A stretch of DNA of 64,000 nucleotides, from positions 337,984 to 401,983 of the forward strand of contig NZ_JAAGLT010000004.1 in NCBI RefSeq assembly GCF_010548275.1, written 5' to 3'. Shown piece after piece: positions 48,643 through 57,589 of the stretch. A model generated the notes under the pieces. That model made no database searches and was not told where the DNA came from. It saw nothing but the letters and a program-made list of their open reading frames with translations. The translations under genes were made by a program, and so were the position numbers. This DNA comes from Streptomyces sp. SID12488 (GTDB lineage Bacteria > Actinomycetota > Actinomycetes > Streptomycetales > Streptomycetaceae). Numbering within the stretch: position 1 is the stretch's first letter; every line of letters begins with the position of its first letter.

Positions 48643-50394
48643 GTGTCCGACGAAGGACGGCTGGTCGCCGGCCGGTACCGCCTCCTCGACCGCATCGGCC
48701 GAGGCGGTATGGGCACCGTCTGGCGCGCCCACGACATCGTCCTCGGCCGCCAGGTCGCCGTGAAGAAGCTCCACCCCCAGCCCCACCTCAGCGAGGACGA
48801 GCTGGCCACTCTCCACGAGCGCACCCGTCGAGAGGCCCGCAGCGCCGCCCGGATCAGCCACCCCAACGTCGTCGTCGTCCACGACGTGGTGGACGACGAG
48901 GGCCTGCCCGCCATCGTCATGGAGTACGTGCCCTCCCGCACCCTCGCCGACCTGATCGAAGCGCACGGCCCGGTCTCGCCCGCCGAGGCCGCCAGGATCG
49001 GCCTCGGCGTCCTGGCCGCGCTGCGGGCGGCGCACCGGGCAGGGGTCCTGCACCGGGACGTGAAGCCCGCCAACGTGCTGCTCGCCGAGGAGGACCGGGT
49101 GGTCCTGACCGACTTCGGTATCGCCCAGGCCTCCGACACCTCGACTCTCACCGTCACCGGCCGACTGGTGGGGTCGGTCGACTTCATCGCCCCCGAGCGC
49201 CTCGCCGGCGGCAGACCGGGCCCGGAGGCCGACTTGTGGGCGCTGGGCGCGACGCTCTTCCAGGCGGTCGACGGCCACTCACCGTTCCTCCGGGACACGG
49301 TGTCGGAGACCATGTACGCCATCGCCCTGGGGCCGCTGCCCGAAGTCCGTCACGCCGGACCACTCGCCCCGCTGATCCAGGGTCTGATCGCCACCAAGCC
49401 CGACGAGCGCCTGTCGGCCGAGGAGGCCGAACGCCTCCTGCGAACGGCAGCCGCCGAAGGACCCGCCTCCGTCGCGGTGCCCGCCGCACCCACCGTGCCC
49501 GCCGCGAACGTGGGTCCCGGTACGGCTCCGGAGCCGATACCGGCGCGGGATCCGGCTGGTGGTCCTGAGCCGGATCACGGAGAACGAGTGGCGTCGACCG
49601 CCGGGGCGGCCCCGGACGGCACGGCGGCCACCTCGGCCGGTCGGCGGCGGTCGCAGCCGCAGTCGCGCCCGGGCCGCTGGAAGAAGCCGGTGGTGATCGG
49701 CACAGCGGTCGCCACGGCACTGCTGATCGCGATCCCGCTGCTGATCACACTGACGGCGGGCAAGGGCAGCCCGGGCGCCACGGCACCGGCCGGCACACGC
49801 GTGACGGCCGACGGGTCCGCGCCGCAGAGCCCGAGCCCGTCCGGATCCGTGACGCCCGCTTCCGTCTCCTCCCCGTCGAACTCCCCGGGTTCCGACGCCA
49901 CGTTGCCGACGACTCCGCTCCCCTCCTCGTCGAAGTCGGCATCAGGGGCCGCGAAAGTCGATACCGGCACGAATCCCGGAGCCGACGACACACCCACGAG
50001 GAGCGAATCCGACTCCTCGACCTCCCGGACCGGCCATGCCCTGGTGGTCGCCGCCTCGGGGAAGTGCCTGAGCAGTGGCGACGGGACCGAGGGGACGCAA
50101 CTGTTCCAGGCCGCGTGCGACGGCTCTACGGCGCAGCGGTGGCTGACCGGGTCCGGGACCATCCGGTCGGCGGGCAAGTGCATGACCGTGGCCGGGGGAG
50201 CGACCGACGACCGCACCGCGATCCAACTGGCCGACTGCGACGGCCGGGGCAGCCAGCGGTTCAGCCTCAGCGGTACGGAACTGCTGGCAGGGCAGTCCCA
50301 GAAGTGCGTCGACATCTTCGGCGGCGCGTCCGGCACGGCGGCGGTCCTCTGGGAGTGCAACGGCAGGGACAACCAGACCTGGACACTCGGCTGA
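48643..50394 (+). CDS. Ser/Thr protein kinase with extracytoplasmic ricin-type lectin
   Basis: Protein of 583 residues from GTG 48643 (AAAGGAA upstream). Pkn-type catalytic domain in residues 11-265: IGRGGMGTVWRA (Gly loop), AVKKL (Lys41), VLHRDVKPANVLL and TDFGIAQ, with SVDFIAPERL. A membrane helix (VVIGTAVATALLIAIPLLIT, about 347-366) is followed by a Ser/Pro linker. A C-terminal R-type beta-trefoil (about 455-583) has three QxW repeats (AQRWLTG, SQRFSLS, NQTWTLG) and paired cysteines. Instead of PASTA repeats it carries a sugar-binding-like sensor. Likely senses a cell-surface or environmental glycan and phosphorylates cytoplasmic targets. Confidence 0.92.
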   Translation: MSDEGRLVAGRYRLLDRIGRGGMGTVWRAHDIVLGRQVAVKKLHPQPHLSEDELATLHERTRREARSAARISHPNVVVVHDVVDDEGLPAIVMEYVPSRTLADLIEAHGPVSPAEAARIGLGVLAALRAAHRAGVLHRDVKPANVLLAEEDRVVLTDFGIAQASDTSTLTVTGRLVGSVDFIAPERLAGGRPGPEADLWALGATLFQAVDGHSPFLRDTVSETMYAIALGPLPEVRHAGPLAPLIQGLIATKPDERLSAEEAERLLRTAAAEGPASVAVPAAPTVPAANVGPGTAPEPIPARDPAGGPEPDHGERVASTAGAAPDGTAATSAGRRRSQPQSRPGRWKKPVVIGTAVATALLIAIPLLITLTAGKGSPGATAPAGTRVTADGSAPQSPSPSGSVTPASVSSPSNSPGSDATLPTTPLPSSSKSASGAAKVDTGTNPGADDTPTRSESDSSTSRTGHALVVAASGKCLSSGDGTEGTQLFQAACDGSTAQRWLTGSGTIRSAGKCMTVAGGATDDRTAIQLADCDGRGSQRFSLSGTELLAGQSQKCVDIFGGASGTAAVLWECNGRDNQTWTLG

Positions 50395-50691
50395 CCGACC
50401 GCCGGCGCCTGTCGCGTTCGGCGGCGGCATGCCACCAGCCGGGCGGGGACAGGCCGACGACTTCGGCGGTGGGCTGGTCGGGATGCGGTCCGAGCCGCCG
50501 TCCAGTACGTCCGCCCGGACACGGATGTCGAACCAGCCGTGCCAGCGGCCGTGAGGCCCGATGCCGCAGGCAGGTCCCCAGCGGATCTCGTCCTGTTCGA
50601 AGGGCATCCAGTCGATGCCGCGGTCGCGCAGTCAGGCGCGCGCGGCGGCCATCGGCCGGAGGCGGCGGCGGTGGCGGCGGCGGTCGTCCAT
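50395..50691 (-). pseudogene. Relic of a small hypothetical gene with stop and frameshift
   Basis: Minus-strand reading from ATG 50691: MDDRRRHRRRLRPMAAARA, an in-frame TGA at 50632-50634 where Trp fits, then LRDRGIDWMPFEQDEIRWGP and WHGWFDIRVRADVLDGG. A shift to another frame then gives QPTAEVVGLSPPGWWHAAAE. The protein-like stretches in two frames and the stop indicate decay of a small gene of unknown function. Confidence 0.5.
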
Positions 50692-50863
50692 AGGGCCCGG
50701 GCCCGTCCGGCGGTGGCGTCGCTTGTCCGTGATCGAGGCCGCCGTATGCCCCTCATGCCGGGGGATACGCCCCGATCGGGATGTCTTCATCCCGTCGGCC
50801 TGGGTACCCGAGTCTGTGCGGAAGACCGCCAATGCCGCCAACACCTCGAATAAGGAGGAATGC

Positions 50864-51538
50864 ATGAGCACGGTCAAGGAAGTAGTGGACGTGGAAGTTC
50901 CCGTACACACCGCCTACAGCCAGTGGACTCAGTTCGAGGAGTTCCCGAAGTTCATGGAAGGCGTCGAGGAGGTCAAGCAGCTGGACGAGAGGCACAACCA
51001 CTGGACCACCAAGATCGGTGGGGTGAAGCGCGAGTTCGACACCGAGATCGTCGACCAGCTCCAGGACGACCGGATCACCTGGCGTTCCGTCGGCGGCGAC
51101 ACCCACCAGCGCGGTTCGGTCCGGTTCGAGCGTCTCGACGAGACGCACACCCGCGTGGAGCTGACGATGGAGGTCGAGCCCACCGGCATGGTCGAGAAGG
51201 GCGCGGACGCGCTCGGCATCATCGACCGCCGTGTCAAGGGCGACCTGCACCGCTTCAAGGACTACGTCGAGGAGCACGGCGGCGAGACGGGCGCCTGGCG
51301 CGGACGCATCCGCCCCGGAGACGCGGGTGCCACCGAGACGCCCGGTACCACCAGGACGCCTGGAACGCCTGGGCCCACTGGAACGACCCGTATGCCCGGT
51401 GCTCCCAACACTCCCGGTACCCCCGGTACTGCTGGGGCCCCTGGGACGACCGGCATCCCCGGCAGTCCCCACACCCCTGGTACCTCCGGTACCCGTGGCA
51501 CGCCGGGCACTCCCGGCACCCCCGGTCCGCTCATCTGA
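50864..51538 (+). CDS. SRPBCC-fold protein with collagen-like tail
   Basis: About 224 residues from ATG 50864 (AAGGAGG upstream). Residues 1-145 form a SRPBCC/polyketide-cyclase-like domain: VKEVVDVEVPVHTAYSQWTQ, FPKFMEGVEEVKQLDE, KIGGVKREFDTEIVDQLQDD, RFERLDETHTRVELTMEVEP. Streptomyces encode many such lipid or hydrophobic-ligand proteins. Residues 150-224 are low-complexity with Gly every third residue over most of their length (GTPGTAGAPGTTGIPG, GTPGTPGTPGPLI), i.e. collagen-like triplets. There is no signal peptide. The tail could trimerise the protein. It is followed by a bidirectional terminator. Confidence 0.85.
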   Translation: MSTVKEVVDVEVPVHTAYSQWTQFEEFPKFMEGVEEVKQLDERHNHWTTKIGGVKREFDTEIVDQLQDDRITWRSVGGDTHQRGSVRFERLDETHTRVELTMEVEPTGMVEKGADALGIIDRRVKGDLHRFKDYVEEHGGETGAWRGRIRPGDAGATETPGTTRTPGTPGPTGTTRMPGAPNTPGTPGTAGAPGTTGIPGSPHTPGTSGTRGTPGTPGTPGPLI

Positions 51539-51593
51539 GCATTGAGGCCTGGATTCAGAGGCCCGGGTTCTGAGGCCTGAGTCCTCCTCCACC

Positions 51594-51623
51594 CCGATGG
51601 GCGCCGTACGCGGCGCCCATCGG
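51594..51623. terminator. Bidirectional terminator
   Basis: Perfect 13-bp stem CCGATGGGCGCCG / CGGCGCCCATCGG with loop TACG between the convergent SRPBCC and haem-oxygenase-like genes. Confidence 0.8.
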
Positions 51624-51655
51624 TCTGTCCTCCTCCGGTCCTCCTCCGCGCGACG

Positions 51656-52750
51656 CTAGGCCGAGCGCCGCCGCCGCTCACCTGCTGTCGGCCCCGCTGC
51701 CGGCCAGTCCCCGCGCAGGCCGGTGGCGCCCTCGCGCCAGGCGCCGAGCAGCCTGTCCGCGAGGCGGTTCTCGAGGTGGGCGGTCGCGTGGATGCCGAAC
51801 ACCACGTCGGCGTCCAGATGCGGTTCGCCCTCCAGGAGTCCGCCGACGACGTCGTGCCGTACGACCTGTTCGTGCACCGCGTCCGCCGTCACGTGCTCGG
51901 TGTAGAACCGCTCGGCGGCCGGGCCGGCGCCCACGCGGCGCATCGCCTCGGCGAGGCGGCGCGAGCCCGGGGACGAGGTCACCTCGACGGCCGCGAAGTG
52001 CCCGACGAGCGCGGCGCGCAGCGCGCGGTGCAGACCGAACAGGGACATCAGGTTGACGGTGGCGAGCATCTCGGCCGGCGCCGCGTCGACGTAGTGCCCG
52101 TACGTGGTGTCCAGCCGCAGGTCCGCCATGAGGTCGGCGAACAGCTGCGCGTGGATCTCGTCGGCCCGGCCCCCGCCGAACTCGTCGAACTCCACGGCGA
52201 CCATGGCCGCCTTCGCCCGGCCGTGGAGCCGGGGGATGACCCAGGCGTGCGGGTCGGCTTCCTTGAGGTGGTAGAGGGAGCGCGCCGCCGCGTACGCGCG
52301 CACATGATCGAGGGTGCCTTCGTCCCGCAGGAAGTACGAGACGCCGGTGCCGTCGTCGCCGACCGGTTCGAGCTGGAGATCGTCCAGCGCCTGTTCCGCC
52401 GTCTCCGCGCTGTCGATGGGCACGTCCCTGCGCAGTGCGCCCAGGAAGACCTCCTCCATCGCACCGCGGCAGGCCAGCAGACCGCTGTCCCACTCAAGGC
52501 TGTCGGGGACGTCCTGGAAGCCCTGGTAGTGCAGCTCGTAGAGGACGTAGAGGGAGAGTTGCAGGTCGTCGCCGTACGGGGAGCAGTTCTCGGGAGACGG
52601 GACGGGAAGCGGCGTACTCCCCGGGGCCGTTCCCCGCAGCCGGGCCGTCACCGCGGCGGAGAGCGGGCCACGCGGCTCGGGCAGCGGCGGGGGACGGAGC
52701 CGGGACTGCTGCCGGGTGAGGGAAGGGGCGGGGGCGGGGGCGCCGGTCAT
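51656..52750 (-). CDS. Iron-containing redox enzyme, haem-oxygenase-like fold
   Basis: About 364 residues from ATG 52750 (GGAGG 10 bp upstream). It overlaps the CDGSH gene stop by one base (TGATG). The helical core has YVLYELHYQGF, GALRRDVPIDS, VSYFLRDEGTLDH, VEFDEFGGGRADEIHAQLFA, HRALRAALVGHFAAVEVTSS and FYTEHVTADAVHEQVVRHD. Glu and His residues are spread as in the haem-oxygenase-like diiron group (Haem_oxygenas_2 type), whose members oxidise amino acids or lipids. The first 55 residues are Pro-rich. Co-expression with a CDGSH iron-sulfur protein suggests electron or iron supply from that partner. Confidence 0.82.
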   Translation of the reverse strand: MTGAPAPAPSLTRQQSRLRPPPLPEPRGPLSAAVTARLRGTAPGSTPLPVPSPENCSPYGDDLQLSLYVLYELHYQGFQDVPDSLEWDSGLLACRGAMEEVFLGALRRDVPIDSAETAEQALDDLQLEPVGDDGTGVSYFLRDEGTLDHVRAYAAARSLYHLKEADPHAWVIPRLHGRAKAAMVAVEFDEFGGGRADEIHAQLFADLMADLRLDTTYGHYVDAAPAEMLATVNLMSLFGLHRALRAALVGHFAAVEVTSSPGSRRLAEAMRRVGAGPAAERFYTEHVTADAVHEQVVRHDVVGGLLEGEPHLDADVVFGIHATAHLENRLADRLLGAWREGATGLRGDWPAAGPTAGERRRRSA

Positions 52751-52974
52751 CAGGTCTTGTCCTCCTTCTCGGACGGTTTGCGGCAGCGGCGGCGGTGGCT
52801 GGTGTCGCACCAGGGGAAGTCGCGGCTGCGGCGGCAGGTGCAGATCGCCACGGTGAAGCGGTGCGAGACGGACACCTCACCGTCCTCGCCGACCACCTCG
52901 AGCGGGCCCTCGACGAGCAGGGGCCCGTCGCGCTGGACGCGGATCCGGCGTGGACGTTCAGGTGTGTTCGGCAC
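52750..52974 (-). CDS. CDGSH-type iron-sulfur protein
   Basis: Protein of 74 residues from GTG 52974. The [2Fe-2S] binding motif CTCRRSRDFPWCDTSH fits C-x-C-x(2)-S-x(3)-P-x-C-D-x-(S/T)-H, with Thr in place of the usual Gly after Asp. The three Cys and His ligands are all present. It overlaps the methyltransferase gene upstream by 17 bp and the haem-oxygenase-like gene downstream by 1 bp, so it is translationally coupled to both. Confidence 0.92.
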   Translation of the reverse strand: MPNTPERPRRIRVQRDGPLLVEGPLEVVGEDGEVSVSHRFTVAICTCRRSRDFPWCDTSHRRRCRKPSEKEDKT

Positions 52975-53644
52975 GGATCACCACCAGCTCCTCGGTCGTT
53001 CCCTCGTCCGCCGTCAGTCCTTGCTGACGCAGCCAGGTGAGCCGGGAACGCAGCACCCGGCCGTAGGGCAGCAGGGCCCGGTCGACGACCTGCGCGCGCA
53101 GCCCGGCCTGCTCCAGGCGGGCCAGCGTCGCGTCGACGCCGCACAGGTGCGAGTGCACGATCAGCAGGGTCCCCTGCGGCCGGAGGACCGTCGGCGCGGT
53201 GTCGCAGATGCGGTCGATCAGCAGACGGCCGTCCTGGCCGGCGTCCCAGGCCCTGGCGAGGCCCCGGGGCGGCTCGGTGTCGGGGGCGGGCACGTAGGGC
53301 GGGTTGCTGATGACCAGGTCGAAGCGGCTGCCGGGTACGGCCGACGCCAGGTCGCCGTGGCGTACGCGCAGGGACTGTCCGTTCAGCAGGGCGTTCAGCC
53401 GGGCGGTGGCGAGCGCCCGCCAGGAGATGTCGACGGCGGTGACCCGGCCGCCGAGCCGGGCCGCCTCGACGGCGAGCATGCCGCTTCCGGTGCCCAGGTC
53501 CAGTACGTCCGCCCCCTCCGAGACGCCCTCGCGGTGGATCGCCCGCCGCAGGAGCCGGGTGTCGGTCTGGGGTGCGTACACGCCCCGGGGCACCCAGCAG
53601 CGGAGCCGGGGGGCGGCGCTGAGGGATTCGGCTTCGACTGTCAT
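52958..53644 (-). CDS. HemK/PrmC-like methyltransferase
   Basis: Protein of 228 residues from ATG 53644. SAM site VLDLGTGSGMLAVEAARLG (motif I), VTAVDISWRAL (motif II) and the N/D-PPY motif in LVISNPPYVP (about residue 122), which marks N-methylation of glutamine or adenine. PrmC-type enzymes methylate release-factor glutamine, but this protein lacks their N-terminal domain, as in HemK2/YtxK-like or small-molecule N-methyltransferases. Genes in this triad co-occur in other streptomycetes (from memory). First gene of the three-gene operon. Confidence 0.85.
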   Translation of the reverse strand: MTVEAESLSAAPRLRCWVPRGVYAPQTDTRLLRRAIHREGVSEGADVLDLGTGSGMLAVEAARLGGRVTAVDISWRALATARLNALLNGQSLRVRHGDLASAVPGSRFDLVISNPPYVPAPDTEPPRGLARAWDAGQDGRLLIDRICDTAPTVLRPQGTLLIVHSHLCGVDATLARLEQAGLRAQVVDRALLPYGRVLRSRLTWLRQQGLTADEGTTEELVVIRAEHT

Positions 53645-53744
53645 GGGAGCAGCGCCTCGGTGCGGGAGGGCTCAGGGGATTGCTTGAGAGTGCGGTTGTC
53701 GACAGGTGCTCGCACGATCGCTCCGACGTAGGGGGACAGACGGC

Positions 53745-54104
53745 TCACCGCGCGGACACGAGCCGGCAGTCCACCACGGGTACCCCCTGGCAGCAGACGT
53801 AACGGGCGAAAGGCGTGTCCATCCGCCTCCTGAGAGTCGACTCACCTGCTGAGGTCGACGAGGGCGCACGGTGGTTCGCCGTCCAGCTGGTGTTGTCCCG
53901 GACTTCACCTCGTCCGTCGGCTGGAGTATCGTCCTCGCGGTCCTCTCCGGGCGCGAACGCTTCCGGGAGCACTGCCGCGATCTGCCGCCGGACCCGGGAA
54001 CTCTCCGAGTCCGGAACCTGGACCGTGATCCAGCCATCTTTACCTGTCGGGAGCCGCTGACAGGTCTCACACAGGTTGACTTTGTGGGGGAGAAAGCTGC
54101 CCAT
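53745..54104 (-). CDS. Possible small cysteine-containing protein
   Basis: Open frame of 119 residues beginning MGSFLPHKVNLCETCQRLPT and containing a second pair of cysteines near the end (YVCCQGVPVVDC). Composition is protein-like in places, but there is no ribosome site, and it starts 26 bp from the divergent PAP2 gene. It may be a real small gene, a relic, or antisense noise. Confidence 0.38.
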   Translation of the reverse strand: MGSFLPHKVNLCETCQRLPTGKDGWITVQVPDSESSRVRRQIAAVLPEAFAPGEDREDDTPADGRGEVRDNTSWTANHRAPSSTSAGESTLRRRMDTPFARYVCCQGVPVVDCRLVSAR

Positions 54105-54130
54105 AAGGCGAAGCGAACGGGAACTCTTAT

Positions 54131-55507
54131 ATGCCGCCAGGAGTGTTTGAGCGAATACATCGCAGAACCGTGTTCTCGACGGTCTCGGTGTGGCGGCAAC
54201 CCTCGGCGCGGCTCTGGGCCGTGGCGGGTGTGGTGGCTCTCGGGTTCCTTGTCGCGCTGGAGATCGCCGCGCGTCACTACGGCCTGCCGGGGCCGATCAC
54301 CAACCAGGTGCGAGAGGTGATATTCGCGCCCAAATCGGGGCCCCTGCTGTACGCGAGCATGGCGTTGACGATGGTGGTGCTCACCTGGCGGGAACGGTTC
54401 ATCGCGGTCGGCGTCGCCATCGGCATCGACGTCGTGCTGGTGCTGGTGCGGGTGGCGGCCGGCGCCAGGTTGGACGGCGGCCACTCCTTCGGCAACGGCG
54501 CCCTGTGGGTGATGCTGGGCTGCGCGGTCATCGCCGTCACGCGCCGCACCGGCCAGGAACGGCTCCTGTTGCTGAAGGGCGTCGGGCTGGGCCTGCTGCT
54601 GGTGGCCGGCCGCAAGGCGGGCGACACCTGGCTGCTGATCACGTCGAAGACCCGCCCGATGGTGCTCGACCAGTACGTGGCGACCGCCGATCACGCGCTG
54701 GGCGATCCGTCGTGGCTGGTGGGCCGGATGGTCAGGGCCACGGGCCCGATCGGCACCCATCTTCTCGACTGGGTCTACATCCAGCTCGCGGTCGCCGCGG
54801 TCTGCGTCGCGCTGTACCAGCTGCGCAACGTGGCCGCCGAAGGCCGTTTCCCGCGCCATCACGTGGTGCGCACCTTTCTGGCGATCGGCCTTCTCGGACC
54901 GGGCATCTACATGATCTTCCCGGTCGTCGGACCGGTCTTCGCCTACGGCTCCGGCGCCTTCGGCACCGGCGGCGGACACTGGGCGGTGGCCGACCTGTGG
55001 CCGAACACACCGCTGCCGATCACCACCCCGCACCCGATGCCGTACGACGGGATCACGCCCCGCAACTGCATGCCCAGCCTGCACACGGCGTGGGCCACCG
55101 TGATCTTCGTCCACTCCCGCAAGGGCCCACGGTTCCTGCGGTTCGCGGGCACGTTCTGGCTGGTCGCCACGCTCACCGCGACGCTGGGCTTCGGCTACCA
55201 CTACGGCGCGGACCTCGTGGCCGGCGTGGTGTTCGCGCTGACGGTCGAGGCGGCTCTGCGCTCGCTCGCACGCGGCTGGGACCGGTCGGCGACCTGGCTG
55301 GTCGCCCACGGAGCGACGGTCTTCGCCGCGCTCCTGGTGTCGTATCGCTATCTGTCGACGGAGATAGCCGAACATCCGTGGGTGTTCGGGCCACTGATCA
55401 TTCTGGCGATGCTCTCGGTGATCGACGGGTACGTACGGACCACCAGACGGTGGGAGCCGACACCCGCGGCGGCGCCGCGACCGGAACGGCGACTCGAACT
55501 GGTCTGA
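54131..55507 (+). CDS. PAP2-family membrane phosphatase/transferase
   Basis: Protein of 458 residues with about nine hydrophobic segments. The PAP2 signature appears at the end: NCMPSLHTAWA (conserved SLH) and LGFGYHYGADLVAGV (GxxYxxD-like). This is the PAP2_3 subgroup related to inositol-phosphoceramide-synthase-like enzymes, acting on lipid phosphates at the outer membrane face. ATG 54131 has no clear ribosome site, so a leaderless or slightly later start is possible. It is divergent from the doubtful small gene. Confidence 0.82.
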   Translation: MPPGVFERIHRRTVFSTVSVWRQPSARLWAVAGVVALGFLVALEIAARHYGLPGPITNQVREVIFAPKSGPLLYASMALTMVVLTWRERFIAVGVAIGIDVVLVLVRVAAGARLDGGHSFGNGALWVMLGCAVIAVTRRTGQERLLLLKGVGLGLLLVAGRKAGDTWLLITSKTRPMVLDQYVATADHALGDPSWLVGRMVRATGPIGTHLLDWVYIQLAVAAVCVALYQLRNVAAEGRFPRHHVVRTFLAIGLLGPGIYMIFPVVGPVFAYGSGAFGTGGGHWAVADLWPNTPLPITTPHPMPYDGITPRNCMPSLHTAWATVIFVHSRKGPRFLRFAGTFWLVATLTATLGFGYHYGADLVAGVVFALTVEAALRSLARGWDRSATWLVAHGATVFAALLVSYRYLSTEIAEHPWVFGPLIILAMLSVIDGYVRTTRRWEPTPAAAPRPERRLELV

Positions 55508-55645
55508 GGTACGGGCTACGGACAGGACGGCGCCCCGGCACTCTCCGCCGGCTGCGTTACGCACGAGCAGGCCGGCCGGGCACCGCGCGTCCTCACCGAA
55601 CAGTGCGCCGCGACCGGCCCTCGTCCCGCCCGATCACCTTCCCTG

Positions 55646-57424
55646 TCACAGTTCCGGCAGCCGCAGCGCGAGGAGCGCCACGTCGTCCGTGCTGCCCGGT
55701 GGCATCCGGGCCAGGAGCTGGTCGCACAGGGTGTCCAGGGGTGCGTGGGCGAGGTCCAGGGCGTGGCGGCGCAGGCGGCGCAGGCCGGTGTCGAGGTCGC
55801 TGCCGGGGATCTCGATCAGGCCGTCGGTGTAGAGCAGCAGGGTGGAGCCAGGCGGCAGGGGCTGGGTGGCGGTCGGCCGGCTCTCGGCGTCCCGCTGGTG
55901 GGCGCCGAGGAGAAGGCCCTGCCCGGCTTCGAGGTACCGCGCGTGCCCGCCGGGGGTCAGCAGGAGCGGCGGGGGGTGGCCGGCGCTGGTCCACCGCAGG
56001 GTCCACGGGCCCGTGTCCGGGTGGCCTTCCACCCGGGCGAGGACGAGGGTGGCCATGGGGACGGTGGTGATGGCCGGCATGGCGTCGTCGAGACGGTCGA
56101 CGACGGTGCCCGGCGGCCCGGAGCGGTCCCAGGCCAACGAGCGCAGGATGCCGTGCAGTTGGGCCATCCCGGCCGCCGCCGTCAGGTCGTGGCCCACGAC
56201 GTCGCCGATGACCAGCGCGAGCGTGCCGTCCTTCAGCTCGAAAGCGTCGTACCAGTCGCCGCCGACCTGGGAGCCGACGGGGGCGGGCTGGTAGCGGGCG
56301 GCCAGCCGCAGCCGGCCGGGCTGGGGCAGCGGGGCGAGCAGGTTGCGCTGCATGGCCTCGGCGACGGCCCGCTGGCGGCCGAACCGGCGGGCGTTGTCGA
56401 TGACCAGGCCGACCCGCCGGCCGATGTCGCTCACCACCCCGAGATCGGCGTCGTCGAAGGGGTGCGCCGGGTCGGTGCGCACCACCGTCAGGGCGCCGGT
56501 GATCTGCCGTTCGGAGCCGGAGCCCAGCGGCACCGTGATGGCGGACGTCGCGCGCACCGTCCACAGGAAGTCGCTGTGCACGGCGGCCAGGCCGGAGCCG
56601 GGCGGTGCGGCGGCGGCCATCTCCGGCACGCCCTGCCGTACGGGATCACCGCCGTTCAGCACCTGGACGAGGGGCGACCAGTCACCCTCCCGCTCCCCGG
56701 CCTTGGGAAGGCGCTCGCGCCCGCCCTCCAGCGCGGCGTCCCGGCCCGCGGGTCCGGTCACCGCCACCCGGTGGATCCGCCCGGAACCGGTCCGGAGGTC
56801 CACCGCGACCCAGTCGGCGAGGCGGGGGACCAGCAGGCGGCCCAGTCGGGCAAGAGCCTCGTCGGTCTCCAGGGTCTGGCCCAGTACGTCGGTGATCTCC
56901 GCGACCAGGGTCAGCCGCTCGTTGAGGTCCTCCAGGGCGCTCGTGTAGGCGGCGCCTTCGCGACGCGCGCCCGGGTCGCCGCTGCTGTCGGTGCCGTCGG
57001 CGCTGTCGGTGAGCAGCACCGCCATGCCCTTGAAGGAACCGTCGTCCACCAGGGGAGAGGCGGACCAGGAGACCGTGACCAGGCGGCCGTCGCCGCGCAG
57101 ACAGCTGTAGCCGTCACCGCGTGCGGCACTCTTCCCGGCCAGCGCCCGGAGCAGCGGGCACCGCTCGCGCGGGAGGGTGCCGCCGGCCGCGTCCCGGTGC
57201 AGCAGGTCGTGGGCGTCCTTCCCGCGTACCGCCGCGGCGGTACGGCCCAGCAGCCGCTCGGCGGCCGGGTTGACGGCGTCGATCCGGCCGGTCGGACCGA
57301 CCACCAACAGGGCTGTGCTCAGCCGCTCGACGACCTGTCTCCAGAACTTCGGCCCGGCCGCCGACCGTGACCCCGACCCTGACCCCGACTCGTCACCCGC
57401 ACCGGGCACCGTACCCTCCACCAC
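55646..57424 (-). CDS. PAS-GAF-SpoIIE serine phosphatase
   Basis: Protein of 592 residues from GTG 57424. Residues 25-130: PAS domain (FWRQVVERLSTALLVVGPTG, RLLGRTAAAVRG). Residues 165-355: GAF domain (ITDVLGQTLETDEAL, VVSDIGRRVGLVIDNARRFG). Residues 380-592: PP2C/SpoIIE domain with QVGGDWYDAFEL, VIGDVVGHDLTAAA and STDDVALLALRL, containing the Asp metal ligands. Such proteins dephosphorylate anti-anti-sigma factors and so release alternative sigma factors; the two sensor domains suggest control by a small ligand or redox state. The partner kinase/anti-sigma genes are not in view. Confidence 0.9.
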   Translation of the reverse strand: MVEGTVPGAGDESGSGSGSRSAAGPKFWRQVVERLSTALLVVGPTGRIDAVNPAAERLLGRTAAAVRGKDAHDLLHRDAAGGTLPRERCPLLRALAGKSAARGDGYSCLRGDGRLVTVSWSASPLVDDGSFKGMAVLLTDSADGTDSSGDPGARREGAAYTSALEDLNERLTLVAEITDVLGQTLETDEALARLGRLLVPRLADWVAVDLRTGSGRIHRVAVTGPAGRDAALEGGRERLPKAGEREGDWSPLVQVLNGGDPVRQGVPEMAAAAPPGSGLAAVHSDFLWTVRATSAITVPLGSGSERQITGALTVVRTDPAHPFDDADLGVVSDIGRRVGLVIDNARRFGRQRAVAEAMQRNLLAPLPQPGRLRLAARYQPAPVGSQVGGDWYDAFELKDGTLALVIGDVVGHDLTAAAGMAQLHGILRSLAWDRSGPPGTVVDRLDDAMPAITTVPMATLVLARVEGHPDTGPWTLRWTSAGHPPPLLLTPGGHARYLEAGQGLLLGAHQRDAESRPTATQPLPPGSTLLLYTDGLIEIPGSDLDTGLRRLRRHALDLAHAPLDTLCDQLLARMPPGSTDDVALLALRLPEL

Positions 57425-57589
57425 GCCGCCCTCGAGTCAGGGCGGCCTCGCACCGAAGCCCGCGGGCGCGTCAGGGGAAACCCGCCGGACCAGTGTCCGA
57501 CGGCCCCCCGACAGGAACCCGGCCGCGTGGCCGGCGCGACGATCCGTCCGTCCACGTCCCGGGTTCGCCCCCACCGTACGGCTTCGCGG

